Shown here piece after piece: positions 9,817 through 19,181 of a DNA stretch of 64,000 nt. The stretch's first letter is position 1; the number at the start of each line of letters is the position of its first letter. This DNA comes from Labrys okinawensis. GTDB taxonomy: Bacteria; Pseudomonadota; Alphaproteobacteria; Rhizobiales; Labraceae. The position numbers and the translations under genes were made by a program. The notes beneath the pieces are model-generated. The model was given only the letters and a program-made list of their open reading frames with translations. It was not told the DNA's origin and did no database searches. The stretch lies in NCBI RefSeq assembly GCF_002982075.1, contig NZ_PUEJ01000006.1:186001-250000 (forward strand), in the 5' to 3' direction.

Positions 9817-10782
9817 ATGCGTATCCATCGTTTGACACTCGTAGCCGGCGTGGCACTCGCCCTCCTCGGCAGCGTGGCCTTTGCTGCCGACAAGAAGACC
9901 GTGGCCGTGACCTCGATCGTCGAGCATCCGGCCCTCAACGCCGCCCGTGACGGTGTCAAGAAGGCCCTGGAGGATGCCGGCTACAAGGATGGCGACACCC
10001 TCACCTTCCAGTTCGAGACGGCACAGGGCAGCCCTGCCACCGCCGCCCAGATCGCCCAGAAATATGTCGGCGAGAAAGCGGATGTGATCGTCGGCATCGC
10101 CACGCCGTCGGCCCAGGCCGCCTTGGCCGCCACCAAGGACATTCCGATCGTGTTCACCGCCGTGACCGATCCTGTCGCTGCCCAGCTCGTCAAGGATCCG
10201 GCCAAGCCCGAAGGCAACGTCACCGGCGTGACCGACGCAACCCCGATGCCCGACCAGCTCAAGCTGATCCAGGCGGTCGCGCCCAGCGCCAAGAAGATCG
10301 GCTTCATCTACAATCCGGGCGAGGCCAATTCGGTCGTCCAGCTCGAGAATATGAAGAAGGCAACCGCTGCCCTCGGCTTCGAGACGATCGAGGCACCGGC
10401 CACCAAGTCGGCCGATGTCGGCGCCGCGGCGCAGAGCCTGATCGGCAAGGCCGATGCCATCTTCGTGCCCACCGACAATCTGGTGGTCTCGGCCCTGGAA
10501 GCGGTGATCACGGTCGGCACCGAGAACAAGATTCCCGTCTTCTCCGGTGACACCAACGGCGTCGAGCGCGGCGCGGTCGCCTCCATCGGCGTCGACTATT
10601 TCAAGTCCGGCGTACTGGCCGGCGAGATGGTGGTCCGCATCCTCAAAGGCGAGAAGCCCGGCGCCATTCCGGTCGCCTTTCCTTCGGCCACCGATCTTTT
10701 CCTCAACCAGAAGACCGCCGGCCCGATGGGCGTGACGCTGCCGGCCGATCTGGTCGCCAAGGCCAAGACCGTCGTAAAGTAA
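9817..10782 (+). CDS. ABC transporter substrate-binding protein, TrpX-like (first paralog)
   Basis: This 321-residue periplasmic binding protein has a signal peptide (MRIHRLTLVAGVALALLGSVAFA). It belongs to the ABC_sub_bind (DUF534) family, with the typical VAVTSIVEHPALNA start and SPATAAQIAQKYVG and VFTAVTDPVAAQLV blocks. TrpX members bind aromatic amino acids in Gram-positive bacteria; the ligand here is unknown. The ATG at 9817 follows AAGGGGGAAAC, a good ribosome site. A close paralog, a permease and an ATPase follow on the same strand. Confidence 0.88.
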   Translation: MRIHRLTLVAGVALALLGSVAFAADKKTVAVTSIVEHPALNAARDGVKKALEDAGYKDGDTLTFQFETAQGSPATAAQIAQKYVGEKADVIVGIATPSAQAALAATKDIPIVFTAVTDPVAAQLVKDPAKPEGNVTGVTDATPMPDQLKLIQAVAPSAKKIGFIYNPGEANSVVQLENMKKATAALGFETIEAPATKSADVGAAAQSLIGKADAIFVPTDNLVVSALEAVITVGTENKIPVFSGDTNGVERGAVASIGVDYFKSGVLAGEMVVRILKGEKPGAIPVAFPSATDLFLNQKTAGPMGVTLPADLVAKAKTVVK

Positions 10783-10826
10783 TCCGGATCGTCGCAAGAG
10801 CCTGTTCAGGGATAATTCCGCGTCGT

Positions 10827-11006
10827 GCTGCCCCTCACCCTTACCCTCTCCCCGTAAACGGGGCGAGGGGGCGCAGGCCTCGCGGTTCATCCTCAAAACT
10901 CTCATCTCGCTCTCCGGTTGGGCGAGATGGGACTGTTTCGGCACAAACGCAACGCCGAAGCCCCCTCGCCCCGTTTACGGGGAGAGGGTAAGGGTGAGGG
11001 GCGGCG
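10827..11006. repeat. repeat family A, copy 2
   Basis: This is the second copy of the 180-base element at 5421-5602: same outer arms (CTCTCCCCGTAAACGGGG and complement) and same inner CTCATCTCGC hairpin. It separates the two binding-protein genes. Confidence 0.85.
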
Positions 11007-11074
11007 CAACGCTGCGAAGACAGGCGCTTATTCCTGAACAATCCCAAGATCAACCATTCCGAGCAAGCCGCGCC

Positions 11075-12046
11075 ATGACCACTTTCCGCTCCTTCGGCCT
11101 TGCCGCCGTCCTTCTCGCCAGCCTCGCACCGATCACGGGCGCCGCCGCTGCGGACAAGCCCGTGGTCGCCATTACCGCCATCGTCGAGCACCCCTCGCTC
11201 AATGCCATCCGCGAGGGCGTGAAGGCGGGCCTCAGGGACAAGGGTTACGCCGAGGGCGAGGCCATTACCGTGCTCTATGAATCGGCACAGGGCAGCCCGG
11301 CCACCGCAGCCCAGATCGCCCAGAAATTCGTGGGCGAAGATCCGGCGGTGATCGTGCCGATCACCACCCCCTCCTCCCAGGCCGTCGCCGCGGCGACCAA
11401 GGACATCCCCGTCGTCTTCGCCGCCGTGACCGATCCGCTCGGCGCGCAATTGGTGAAGACCCTCGACAAGCCCGGCGGCAACATCACCGGCGTCAGCGAC
11501 TTTCCGCCCGCAGCCGGGCAGCTCGACCTGATCAAGGAAGTCCTGCCCAAGGCCAAGGTGGTGGGCGTCGTCTATAATTCCGGCGAGGTCAACAGCCTGT
11601 CGGTGATCGAAGCCCTGCGCAAGCTGGCTGGCGAACGCGGGCTGGAAATCCTGCCTTCGCCCGCAACCAAATCCTCCGATGTCGGTGCGGCCGCCCAGAA
11701 TCTGGTGGGCAAGGCCGATGCGATCTACATCCCCAACGACAATCTGGTGGTCTCCGCCCTTGAATCGGTGCTGCAGGTCGGCTTCGACAGCCGCCTGCCG
11801 GTGTTCGCCAGCGATCCCGACAGCGTCGGGCGTGGCGCCGTCGCCGCTCTTGGCCTCGACCAGTTCGAGATCGGCCGGCAAGCCGGCCATGTCGCCGCCC
11901 GGGTGCTGAAGGGCGAAAAGCCCGGCGATATCCCGGTGGAGAATTCCAGGGGCGTCAGCCTGGTCGTCAACACCAAGGTGGCCGAGAAGATGGGGGCTCC
12001 CCTGCCGCCGGCCGTCTTGGCGCGTGCCAAGGACGTCGCAAAGTAG
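11075..12046 (+). CDS. ABC transporter substrate-binding protein, TrpX-like (second paralog)
   Basis: This 323-residue paralog of the preceding gene has its own signal peptide (ending ITGAAAA) and the same family blocks (AITAIVEHPSLNA, SPATAAQIAQKFVG, VFAAVTDPLGAQLV). The two proteins are similar along their whole length, which points to tandem duplication. Both could feed the single downstream permease/ATPase with different ligands. The start at 11075 puts the signal peptide at the N-terminus; an in-frame upstream ATG falls in repeat A. Confidence 0.88.
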   Translation: MTTFRSFGLAAVLLASLAPITGAAAADKPVVAITAIVEHPSLNAIREGVKAGLRDKGYAEGEAITVLYESAQGSPATAAQIAQKFVGEDPAVIVPITTPSSQAVAAATKDIPVVFAAVTDPLGAQLVKTLDKPGGNITGVSDFPPAAGQLDLIKEVLPKAKVVGVVYNSGEVNSLSVIEALRKLAGERGLEILPSPATKSSDVGAAAQNLVGKADAIYIPNDNLVVSALESVLQVGFDSRLPVFASDPDSVGRGAVAALGLDQFEIGRQAGHVAARVLKGEKPGDIPVENSRGVSLVVNTKVAEKMGAPLPPAVLARAKDVAK

Positions 12047-12074
12047 AATCCGCGGGCGGTAGTGATTGACTCAT

Positions 12075-12162
12075 GCGTCATTGCGAGCGTAGCGAAGCAA
12101 TCCACAGACCTGTGTACCCCGCCTTCCGGCTCTGGATTGCTTCGCTACGCTCGCAATGACGC
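12075..12162. repeat. repeat family B, copy 1
   Basis: The ends GCGTCATTGCGAGCG and CGCTCGCAATGACGC are inverted repeats, with inner arms TAGCGAAGCAATCC and GGATTGCTTCGCTA. Copies are at 24194-24271, 39716-39805 and 45669-45749. It lies between the second binding protein and the permease. Confidence 0.85.
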
Positions 12163-12230
12163 GCTCTGTCGGTCGAGCAGCAGGGCTGCCGCAATTCATC
12201 CGTGACCCGCTCTCCTGTTGGGATTGATGC

Positions 12231-13172
12231 ATGAGCCTATTCGCTTTTATCGGTTCGATTGAAATCGGCCTGATCTATGCGCTGATCGCGCTGGGCGTAT
12301 TTTTGTCGTTCCGGGTGCTCGATTTTCCCGACTTGACGGTCGACGGTTCCTATCCGCTCGGCGCCGCGACGGCCGCCGCCGGCATCGTGGCAGGCCTGGA
12401 TCCCTTCTCGGCCACGGCGCTGGCCATCATTGCCGGCGGCCTCGCCGGCGCGATGACGGCCTGGCTCAACATCCGTTTCCGCATCCTGCAATTGCTGGCC
12501 AGCATCCTGACCATGACGGCGCTCTATTCGATCAATCTGCGCATCATGGGCAAGCCCAATGTCCCGCTGCTCAACCAGGAAACGCTGGTGACCTGGACGC
12601 GCGACCATCTGACGGCGATCTTCGGCTGGGCACCGCCCTCCTATCAGCTGAAAGTCTGGATGCTCGGCGTGATCGTCCTGATCGTCTGGGCGCTGCTCAG
12701 CTGGTTCCTCAACTCCGAATTCGGCCTCGCCATGCGGGCGACCGGCGCCAATCCACGCATGGCACGGGCCCAGGGCGTTTCCACCCAGATGCACAATTAT
12801 GTCGGCATGGCGATCTCGAACGCCCTCGTCGCGCTCGCCGGCGCCCTGTTCGCCCAGACCAGCGGCTTTGCCGACATCACGCTTGGCACGGGCACGATCG
12901 TCGGCGGTCTCGCCGCGGTGATCCTCGGCGAGACCTTGTTCCGCACCCGCTCGATCGCCTGGCTGCTGATCGCCTGCATCGTCGGCGCCATCCTCTATCG
13001 CCTCGCCATCGCGCTGGCGCTCAATTCCGAATGGTCGCGCTCGATCGGCCTCAATTCCAGCGACCAGAACCTGGTGACCTCGGTGCTGGTCGGCCTGGCG
13101 CTGATCCTGCCGAGCCAGTTCCCCCGCCTGCGCGCGATCTTCTCGCCCGCCCCCAAATCAGCGTCCAAGTAA
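12231..13172 (+). CDS. ABC transporter permease, TrpY-like
   Basis: This 313-residue integral membrane protein has about eight hydrophobic segments and belongs to the BPD_transp_2 (LivH/RbsC-like) permease family. It is the membrane channel for the ligand delivered by the two TrpX-like proteins upstream. Only one permease is present, so it probably acts as a homodimer. It is followed after 10 bases by the ATPase gene with an AAGGAGG ribosome site. Confidence 0.9.
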   Translation: MSLFAFIGSIEIGLIYALIALGVFLSFRVLDFPDLTVDGSYPLGAATAAAGIVAGLDPFSATALAIIAGGLAGAMTAWLNIRFRILQLLASILTMTALYSINLRIMGKPNVPLLNQETLVTWTRDHLTAIFGWAPPSYQLKVWMLGVIVLIVWALLSWFLNSEFGLAMRATGANPRMARAQGVSTQMHNYVGMAISNALVALAGALFAQTSGFADITLGTGTIVGGLAAVILGETLFRTRSIAWLLIACIVGAILYRLAIALALNSEWSRSIGLNSSDQNLVTSVLVGLALILPSQFPRLRAIFSPAPKSASK

Positions 13173-13182
13173 GGAGGCGGCG

Positions 13183-13977
13183 ATGATCGAGATCAAGGAC
13201 ATCCACGTCACCTTCGGGCGCGGCACGCCGCTGGAGAACCGCGCCTTGCGCGGGCTGTCGCTGACCATCCCCACCAGCCAATTCGTCACCGTGATCGGCT
13301 CCAACGGCGCCGGCAAATCCACCCTGCTGAACGTTCTGAGCGGCGACGCCCAGGCCGAGCGCGGCCGCATCGTCATCGAGGGTGTCGACGTCCTGCGCTG
13401 GCCGACGCCGCGCCGCGCCAGCCTGATCGCCCGCGTGTTCCAGGATCCGATGGCCGGCACCTGCGAGAGGCTGTCGATCGAGGAGAACATGGCGCTGGCC
13501 TTCGCGCGCGGCCGCAGCCGGGGCCTCGGCTCCTCCCTGGGCGCCGCCCGCCGCGCGGTGTTCCGCGACAAGCTCTCGATACTCGGCCTCGGCCTCGAAA
13601 ATCGCCTGGGCGATTCCATGGGCCTGCTCTCCGGCGGCCAGCGCCAAGCCGTCAGCCTCCTGATGGCGACGCTGACCGGCATGAAGATCCTGCTGCTCGA
13701 CGAGCACACGGCGGCGCTCGATCCGCGTACTGCCGATTTCGTGCTGGAGCTTACCCGCAAGATCGTCGAGGAGCAGCAGCTCACCGCGCTGATGGTGACC
13801 CATTCGATGCGGCATGCCCTCGACTACGGCACCCGTACGGTGATGCTGCATGAGGGCCAGGTTGCCTTCGACCTCGATGCCGAGCATCGCAAGGGCCTCG
13901 ATGTTCCTGACCTGCTCAAGCTGTTCAGCAAGGTGCGTGGCGAACAGCTCGACGACGACAGCCTGCTGCTGGGCTGA
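13183..13977 (+). CDS. ABC transporter ATP-binding protein, TrpZ-like
   Basis: This 264-residue ATPase drives the TrpXYZ-like transporter. Walker A is GSNGAGKST (about residue 44), the signature is LSGGQRQA, and Walker B is ILLLDEHTAALD with glutamate followed by His rather than Pro. The distal switch histidine is in VTHSM. It is the last gene of the transporter operon; the next gene is on the opposite strand and ends 10 bases away. Confidence 0.92.
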   Translation: MIEIKDIHVTFGRGTPLENRALRGLSLTIPTSQFVTVIGSNGAGKSTLLNVLSGDAQAERGRIVIEGVDVLRWPTPRRASLIARVFQDPMAGTCERLSIEENMALAFARGRSRGLGSSLGAARRAVFRDKLSILGLGLENRLGDSMGLLSGGQRQAVSLLMATLTGMKILLLDEHTAALDPRTADFVLELTRKIVEEQQLTALMVTHSMRHALDYGTRTVMLHEGQVAFDLDAEHRKGLDVPDLLKLFSKVRGEQLDDDSLLLG

Positions 13978-13986
13978 GACGCATCG

Positions 13987-14964
13987 TCAGGGGACCAGGA
14001 CAACCTTGCCGACGTTCCGGCGCGATTGCAGGCTTTCATGTGCCTCGGCGGCCCGGGCCAGGGGGAAGCGACCACCGATCACGACCTTGAGCGCCCCCGC
14101 CGCGGCCTGAACGAAGAGATCGCCGAGATCGGCGTACAGCGTGCCGGGCGTCAGCAAAGGCAGGAGGGCGAAGCCTTTCAGCGATTGGTTGCGCCCCAGC
14201 AGGGCTTCTATCTCGCGCTTGCCGAGTTCGAACCGCCCCATCGCCGCACAGACGAGTTCTCCGGCCGGGGCGAGCGCACCCAGACAGGCGGCAGTCTGTG
14301 GCCCGCCGACGAGATCATAGGCGATGTCGACGCCCGCCCCTGCCGTCGCCGCCAACACCTGGTCGACCCAGCCGGTGCTGCGATAGTCGACAGCCGCGTC
14401 CGCCCCCAGGAATCGCGCGAGATCGAGCTTCTCCGGCGATCCGCCAGCGGCGATCACCTGGCGCGCGCCGGCACTGCGGGCGAGCTGGACCAGCAACGAT
14501 CCCACGCCGCCGGCAGCGGCGTTGACCAGGATCGACTTCCCCTGCGGCGGGCTGCGGCGAAGGAGATGAAGGGCGGTCAATCCCTGCACCATCAGGGCAG
14601 CGCCCGCCTCGAAGGACAGGCCGTCCGGGAGCGGCACCAGCGCGGCGGCTTCGGCAGTGACATAATCGGCATAGCCGCCGGCCCTGCCCATGGCGAAGAG
14701 GGGCGCCGCCACTCGCGTGCCGGGAGCCGGTCCGGCAGCGCCGGGGCCGAATGCTTCGACCACACCGGCGGCCTCGACACCCGGCACCATCGGCAGGTCG
14801 GGTGTCACGGCATAGCGATCCTGGCGCATCAGGACCTCGAAATAGTTCACGCCGGCGGCCCGCACGCGGATCAAGGCCTCTCCGGCGCTGGGAACGGGAA
14901 CGGGCAGCTCGACGGGCTGGAGGACGTCGGGCGCGCCGAAGCGGCTCAAACGGATGGCTTGCAT
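13987..14964 (-). CDS. zinc-free NADPH:quinone oxidoreductase (MDR family)
   Basis: This 325-residue medium-chain dehydrogenase/reductase has the catalytic GroES-like fold (residues 1-120) followed by a Rossmann domain with AAAGGVGSLLVQLA (about residue 147). Zinc-ligand cysteines are lacking, as in quinone oxidoreductases (QOR/ZTA1). It reduces quinones or enals with NADPH. It is divergent from an HxlR-type regulator 97 bases away, a common redox- or electrophile-responsive arrangement. The start at 14964 gives the family N-terminus MQAIRLSRFG. Confidence 0.88.
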   Translation of the reverse strand: MQAIRLSRFGAPDVLQPVELPVPVPSAGEALIRVRAAGVNYFEVLMRQDRYAVTPDLPMVPGVEAAGVVEAFGPGAAGPAPGTRVAAPLFAMGRAGGYADYVTAEAAALVPLPDGLSFEAGAALMVQGLTALHLLRRSPPQGKSILVNAAAGGVGSLLVQLARSAGARQVIAAGGSPEKLDLARFLGADAAVDYRSTGWVDQVLAATAGAGVDIAYDLVGGPQTAACLGALAPAGELVCAAMGRFELGKREIEALLGRNQSLKGFALLPLLTPGTLYADLGDLFVQAAAGALKVVIGGRFPLARAAEAHESLQSRRNVGKVVLVP

Positions 14965-15061
14965 GGAATCACCGGGTGCTGGTCTCGAATGGGCCGGTTG
15001 TGTGATATTCTCCGTTGCGTCTCTACACACTCTTTCGTGCCATACGGACCTGAAGGTAACC

Positions 15062-15448
15062 ATGACGGAGATGACCAAGCGCCTGCCCATGCTGCCCGTC
15101 GAGCGGGCCCTCAAGGTGATTTCGGGCCGCTGGAAGGCAGTGATCCTGTATTATCTCCTCGACAGTCCCAAGCGCCTTTCCGAACTGAAGCGGCTGGTGC
15201 CGGAGATCAGCCAGAAGGTGCTGATCCAGCAATTGCGCGAAATGGAGGAGCATGGCCTGGTTCACCGCGAGATCTTCCGGCAGGTGCCGCCCCGCGTCGA
15301 CTATTCGGCCACGCCGCTCGGCCAGAGCCTCGAGCCGGTGCTGCTGGCCCTGTGCGACTGGGGGCAGCGACACGCCGCCGAACTGGACGAACTCGACCAG
15401 ACGCGGGATTGCATCATCAGGCCGGTACGGCAGATGGGGGTGACTTAG
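15062..15448 (+). CDS. HxlR-family transcriptional regulator
   Basis: This 128-residue winged-helix protein has the HxlR signature: ISGRWKAVILYYLL, then SELKRLVPEISQKVLIQQLREMEEHGLV (recognition region) and VDYSATPLGQSLEPVL (wing and dimer helix). There are two cysteines, both distal (C100 and C119), so a thiol switch like YodB is not obvious. It is divergent from the quinone oxidoreductase and probably controls it. The ATG at 15062 follows AAGGTAACC; upstream in-frame starts overlap the divergent gene. Confidence 0.85.
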   Translation: MTEMTKRLPMLPVERALKVISGRWKAVILYYLLDSPKRLSELKRLVPEISQKVLIQQLREMEEHGLVHREIFRQVPPRVDYSATPLGQSLEPVLLALCDWGQRHAAELDELDQTRDCIIRPVRQMGVT

Positions 15449-15548
15449 AGCAAAGCGCGTTCAGGTGTGAACGCTTGTTTGCTCTTACTCTTTGGTTCGA
15501 CGCGTCTTTGCGATTTGAGGCGATTCAATCAAATCACAAAACGCTTTA
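15448..15548. repeat. repeat family C, copy 1
   Basis: This copy of an element of about 100 bases is made of two hairpins: GAGCAAAGCGCGTTCA pairing with TGAACGCTTGTTTGCTC, then TTTGCGATT pairing with AATCACAAA. Other copies are at 28790, 33242, 34637, 41825, 42761 (degenerate), 39663 (half) and 45783 (reversed). It starts at the last base of the HxlR gene. Confidence 0.85.
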
Positions 15549-15560
15549 GGTAGAGGCTCT

Positions 15561-15625
15561 CCCCTCATCCCCCTGCCGGGACCTTCTCCCGCAAGGGGAG
15601 AAGGTCCCGGCAGGGGGATGAGGGG
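15561..15625. terminator. perfect 30-bp hairpin (repeat family E) between hxlR-type gene and addA
   Basis: Bases 15561-15590 pair perfectly with 15596-15625 around a five-base loop. The arm includes CCTGCCGGGACCTTCTCCC. It stands between two converging genes and so may act as a bidirectional terminator. Family E copies with the same CTTCTCCC and CCCCTCATCC words are at 30648-30768 and 59861-59988. Confidence 0.6.
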
Positions 15626-15644
15626 TGTGCACCACGCATAAATA

Positions 15645-18600
15645 TCACCCCACAACTGCCCGCACCGCCTCCTCCAGCCTCTCCGCCGGCAGTTCCATGA
15701 GCGCGGCCGTCGCCGTCCAGACCAGGGCGATCCGCACGTCCTTGCCTGGATAGAGCCGCTTGAGCAGATGGCGGTAGAGCCCGAGTTGGCTGAGATAGGC
15801 CTGCGGCACGGCTTCGAGCGCCTGCGGGGGCCGGCGGTTGGTCTTGAAGTCGACGATCCAGACCGTGTCCGGCCCGACGGCCAGGCGATCGATCCGCCCG
15901 GACACGGCATAATCGGCCCGGCCCTGCCTGGTAATGCGGCCGGTAAGGGCGACCTCGGCCCGGCTGCCGGCGGCAAAAAGCGGTTCGAGAGACGGCAAGG
16001 CCAGCACCGCCAGGGCTTCCTCGGCCCAGACCTGATGATCCTCCGGCCATTGCGCCGCTGCCCGGGCAAGGAAGGCGAGCGCCTGGTCGCGCCGGGCCGG
16101 CGGTTCGACGTCGGGCAGATATTGCAGCAAGGCGTGGATCAGGGCCCCGCGCCGCAGGGTCCGGCTGTCGGCCGGCAGCGTATCCGCCAGCCCGGCCAGT
16201 TCCTCGGGATGCTCGGTCTCCGATGGATTGAGGGCAACCTCCTCGGCCCGTTCTGGCGCCGCCTTCTGGCGCAGCCAGTCCGGTGTGGGCACCGCCGCAG
16301 CCTGGTCCTTCGCGGGCCGGCCCTCGACGGCGCGCCGCGGCGTCGGCTCATAGACCAGTCTTTCGCCTTCGCCGTCCGGCTCGACCCTGGCGCCCCGCTC
16401 GCGCAGGGCGTCCGCAATCATGTCGTACCAGTTACCCGGCCGTCGTGCAGTGGCGCCCTCGAAGCCGGCAATGATGAGCCGATCCTCGGCCCGCGTCAGG
16501 GCGACATAGAGCAGGCGGCGATGCTCGGCCTCGTTCTCGGCCCGGATCGCGTCGCGCGCGGCGGCGACCGGCGGCGGATCCGACGCCTTGCTGGGCGACC
16601 AGACCGGGATGCTGCTGCCGGCAGGCCGCCCATAGTGTTTTCCAATGCCTTCGGATTGGAAAGACGCGTCTGTCTCAAGCAAGATTGGAACGATATTCGA
16701 TCGATGACGATCGATTGTCGTTCCTTGCGCCTGCAGGAAGAACAGCTTGGGATCGTGCCGCCCGTCCGGCGCGCTGCAGGTATCGGCCAGGATGACGACG
16801 CGTGCCTCCAGCCCCTTGGAGCCATGCACCGTCATCACGCGCACTTCGCCGCGCGCCACGTCCATGTCGCGCTTGATCTCGGCCTTGGCCTCGGCGAGCC
16901 AGGCAAGGAAGCCCTGCAGGCTGGCGGTATTGGCGCGTTCATAATCGCCGGCCACGCGCAGGAATTCGTCCAGGGCATCGGCGGCCTCCGCGCCGAAGCG
17001 GGCCAGCATGATGCGCCTGCCGCCGTCGCGGGCCAGGATATCGGCGAAGAAGGCGAAGGGCGTCTTGCCGGCCGCCTCCTCGCGCCAGGAAACCAGACGG
17101 GCGAAGGCGGAGGCGTAGCGCTCGTCCTCCCGCGCGGCCTCGCCCAAGGCAGCCCAGAGCGTACCCTTGCGGCCCGGCGCCAGGCGAATGAGATCCTCGT
17201 CGTCGAGCCCGATGAGCGGTGTCTTGAGCACCGTCGCCAGCGTCAGGTCGTCGGCCGGCAGCAGCACGAAGCGGGCAAGCGCCATCAGGTCCATCACGGC
17301 GATATGGTCGGTCAGGACGATGCGGTCGGCACCGGCCACCGGCACGCCGGCGAATTTCAGGGCACGGATCACCGCCTCGAACAAGGCGTTGCGGCTGCGC
17401 ACCAGCACCATGACGTCGCCGGCATCGTAACGCGCGCCCGTCGAGGGATCACCGTCCCGGATGAGGCTGCTCACCTCGGCGGCGATCTTGCGGGCAAGCC
17501 GCACCACCGGACTGGAGACCGGGGTCTCGTCGAAAGGCGCATCCCAGGCGGTGATCTCGGCGGCCGGCTGCGGCTTTTCCACTGGCCAGACCTCGACACG
17601 GCCGGGATCGCCGGCCCGTACCGTCTCATGCACGGTGGCGACATCATCCGACGACAGCCCCCGACGATTATCGGCGATAGCGAAGACATGGTCGACGGCC
17701 AGGAGGATATCGGGGGTCGAGCGGAAGGATTGCTTGAGTTCGATCGCCTCGAAACGCGCCTCCGCCTCGGCCACCTTGCGGCGGAAATGGCTGCGCATGC
17801 GGGCGAATTCCGCCGGCGCCGCGCCCTGGAAGGAGAAGATCGACTGCTTCTCGTCGCCCACGGCGAAGATGGTGCGCCGTTCACTGCGCGCACCGGCACC
17901 CGAAGTGAACTCATGCGCCAGCATCTCGATGATATGCCACTGCGCGGGGCTGGTATCCTGGGCTTCGTCGACCAGGATATGGTCGATGCCGCGATCGAGC
18001 TTGTAAAGCACCCATTCGGCGCCGGCCCGGCTGAGCAGGTCGGCGGTGCGCTGGACGAGATCATCGAAATCGAGCGCTGCCCGCGCTGCTTTGCCGGCTT
18101 TGTATCGCCCAAGCAGGGCCGCCGCGACGGCGATCAGGGCGGCGCTGCGCTCATAGGCCGAGGCCGCCTTGCGCCGTTGCAGGAGCTCGGCGATGCGCCC
18201 GAGCTCGGCGAAGAGCTGCTCGGCATAGTGGGGGTAATCCTTGGTGAAATCCTTGACCAGGAAGGCATTGGCCGAGCGCGCCTCGCCCGTGCCGGTCAGG
18301 AAGACCGCACGCCAGGCCTCGGCACGCCGGGCCGGCGCCGCCGCGATCGCGGCGCCGAGCCTATCGGCAAGTTCGAGGATGCGCTTGCCATCATATTCCC
18401 GCAGGCTCGCCTCGATCGCCGCCCATTCGCCGAAGGGGATCGAGGCTTCGTCGATCTCGGCCTCGATGGCGGCGACGCTCTCTCCTTCCTTCAGCTCGAG
18501 CAGGCCGCGCAGCTGGTCCAGGGCGTCCGCGGCGCCCTTCTCGCTCAGGAAGGGACGCAGGGCTTCGCGTTCGAAGGTGATTTCGGCGAGCAGCCCGTCG

Positions 18601-19181
18601 AAGGCGCCCTCCCCCGTATCCTCCAGAAGACGCGCCATGGCGCGCCCCAGGCCGCCTTCCGGCTGTGCATTCGCCTCCAGGATCAGGCTGGTGCGGGCGG
18701 CATCGAGCAGTTCGCGCGCGGCCCTGTCGTCCAGCACCGCGAACTGCGCCGGCACATTGGCCTCGAAGGGGAAGAGGTGCAGCACCCGCTCGCAAAAGGC
18801 ATGGATGGTAAGGATCTTCAGCCCGCCGGGGGTCTCGATCGCTGCCGCGAAAAGCTGGCGCGCCCGCTTCAGGCCCGCGGCATTGGGCTTGAAGCCGGTG
18901 ATGCCCTCGATCGCCGCGACGAGCTTGCTCTCCTCCTCGACGGCCCATTGCCCGAGCATGGCGAAGATGCGGTTCTGCATGTTCGCCGCCGCAGCCTTGG
19001 TGAAGGTGAGGCAGAGGATGGCGGATGGATCGACCCCGGCGAGCAAAAGCCGGATGACGCGCCGCGTCAATACGGTGGTCTTTCCCGAGCCGGCATTGGC
19101 CGACACCCAGGCCGACAGCGAGGGATCGGAGGCCAGGCGCTGGTTATGGATTGTGTCGGGAGAGGGCCTGCGCGGGATCAT
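15645..19181 (-). CDS. addA: double-strand break repair helicase-nuclease AddA
   Basis: This 1178-residue UvrD-type helicase with a C-terminal nuclease pairs with AddB to resect DNA ends for RecA (the RecBCD counterpart). Walker A is NAGSGKTT (about residue 29) and Walker B is LVDEAQDTSP. The PD-(D/E)xK nuclease near the C-terminus shows GRIDRLAVGPDTVWIVDFKTNR. The ATG at 19181 overlaps the addB stop by four bases. A longer frame exists upstream but lies inside addB. The gene trxA, often next in this order, is absent. Confidence 0.96.
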   Translation of the reverse strand: MIPRRPSPDTIHNQRLASDPSLSAWVSANAGSGKTTVLTRRVIRLLLAGVDPSAILCLTFTKAAAANMQNRIFAMLGQWAVEEESKLVAAIEGITGFKPNAAGLKRARQLFAAAIETPGGLKILTIHAFCERVLHLFPFEANVPAQFAVLDDRAARELLDAARTSLILEANAQPEGGLGRAMARLLEDTGEGAFDGLLAEITFEREALRPFLSEKGAADALDQLRGLLELKEGESVAAIEAEIDEASIPFGEWAAIEASLREYDGKRILELADRLGAAIAAAPARRAEAWRAVFLTGTGEARSANAFLVKDFTKDYPHYAEQLFAELGRIAELLQRRKAASAYERSAALIAVAAALLGRYKAGKAARAALDFDDLVQRTADLLSRAGAEWVLYKLDRGIDHILVDEAQDTSPAQWHIIEMLAHEFTSGAGARSERRTIFAVGDEKQSIFSFQGAAPAEFARMRSHFRRKVAEAEARFEAIELKQSFRSTPDILLAVDHVFAIADNRRGLSSDDVATVHETVRAGDPGRVEVWPVEKPQPAAEITAWDAPFDETPVSSPVVRLARKIAAEVSSLIRDGDPSTGARYDAGDVMVLVRSRNALFEAVIRALKFAGVPVAGADRIVLTDHIAVMDLMALARFVLLPADDLTLATVLKTPLIGLDDEDLIRLAPGRKGTLWAALGEAAREDERYASAFARLVSWREEAAGKTPFAFFADILARDGGRRIMLARFGAEAADALDEFLRVAGDYERANTASLQGFLAWLAEAKAEIKRDMDVARGEVRVMTVHGSKGLEARVVILADTCSAPDGRHDPKLFFLQAQGTTIDRHRSNIVPILLETDASFQSEGIGKHYGRPAGSSIPVWSPSKASDPPPVAAARDAIRAENEAEHRRLLYVALTRAEDRLIIAGFEGATARRPGNWYDMIADALRERGARVEPDGEGERLVYEPTPRRAVEGRPAKDQAAAVPTPDWLRQKAAPERAEEVALNPSETEHPEELAGLADTLPADSRTLRRGALIHALLQYLPDVEPPARRDQALAFLARAAAQWPEDHQVWAEEALAVLALPSLEPLFAAGSRAEVALTGRITRQGRADYAVSGRIDRLAVGPDTVWIVDFKTNRRPPQALEAVPQAYLSQLGLYRHLLKRLYPGKDVRIALVWTATAALMELPAERLEEAVRAVVG

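Noticed and set aside
9552..9959. Minus-strand frame of 135 codons before the TrpX-like gene
   Set aside because: It overlaps the signal peptide region of a solid gene on the other strand and has no ribosome site.
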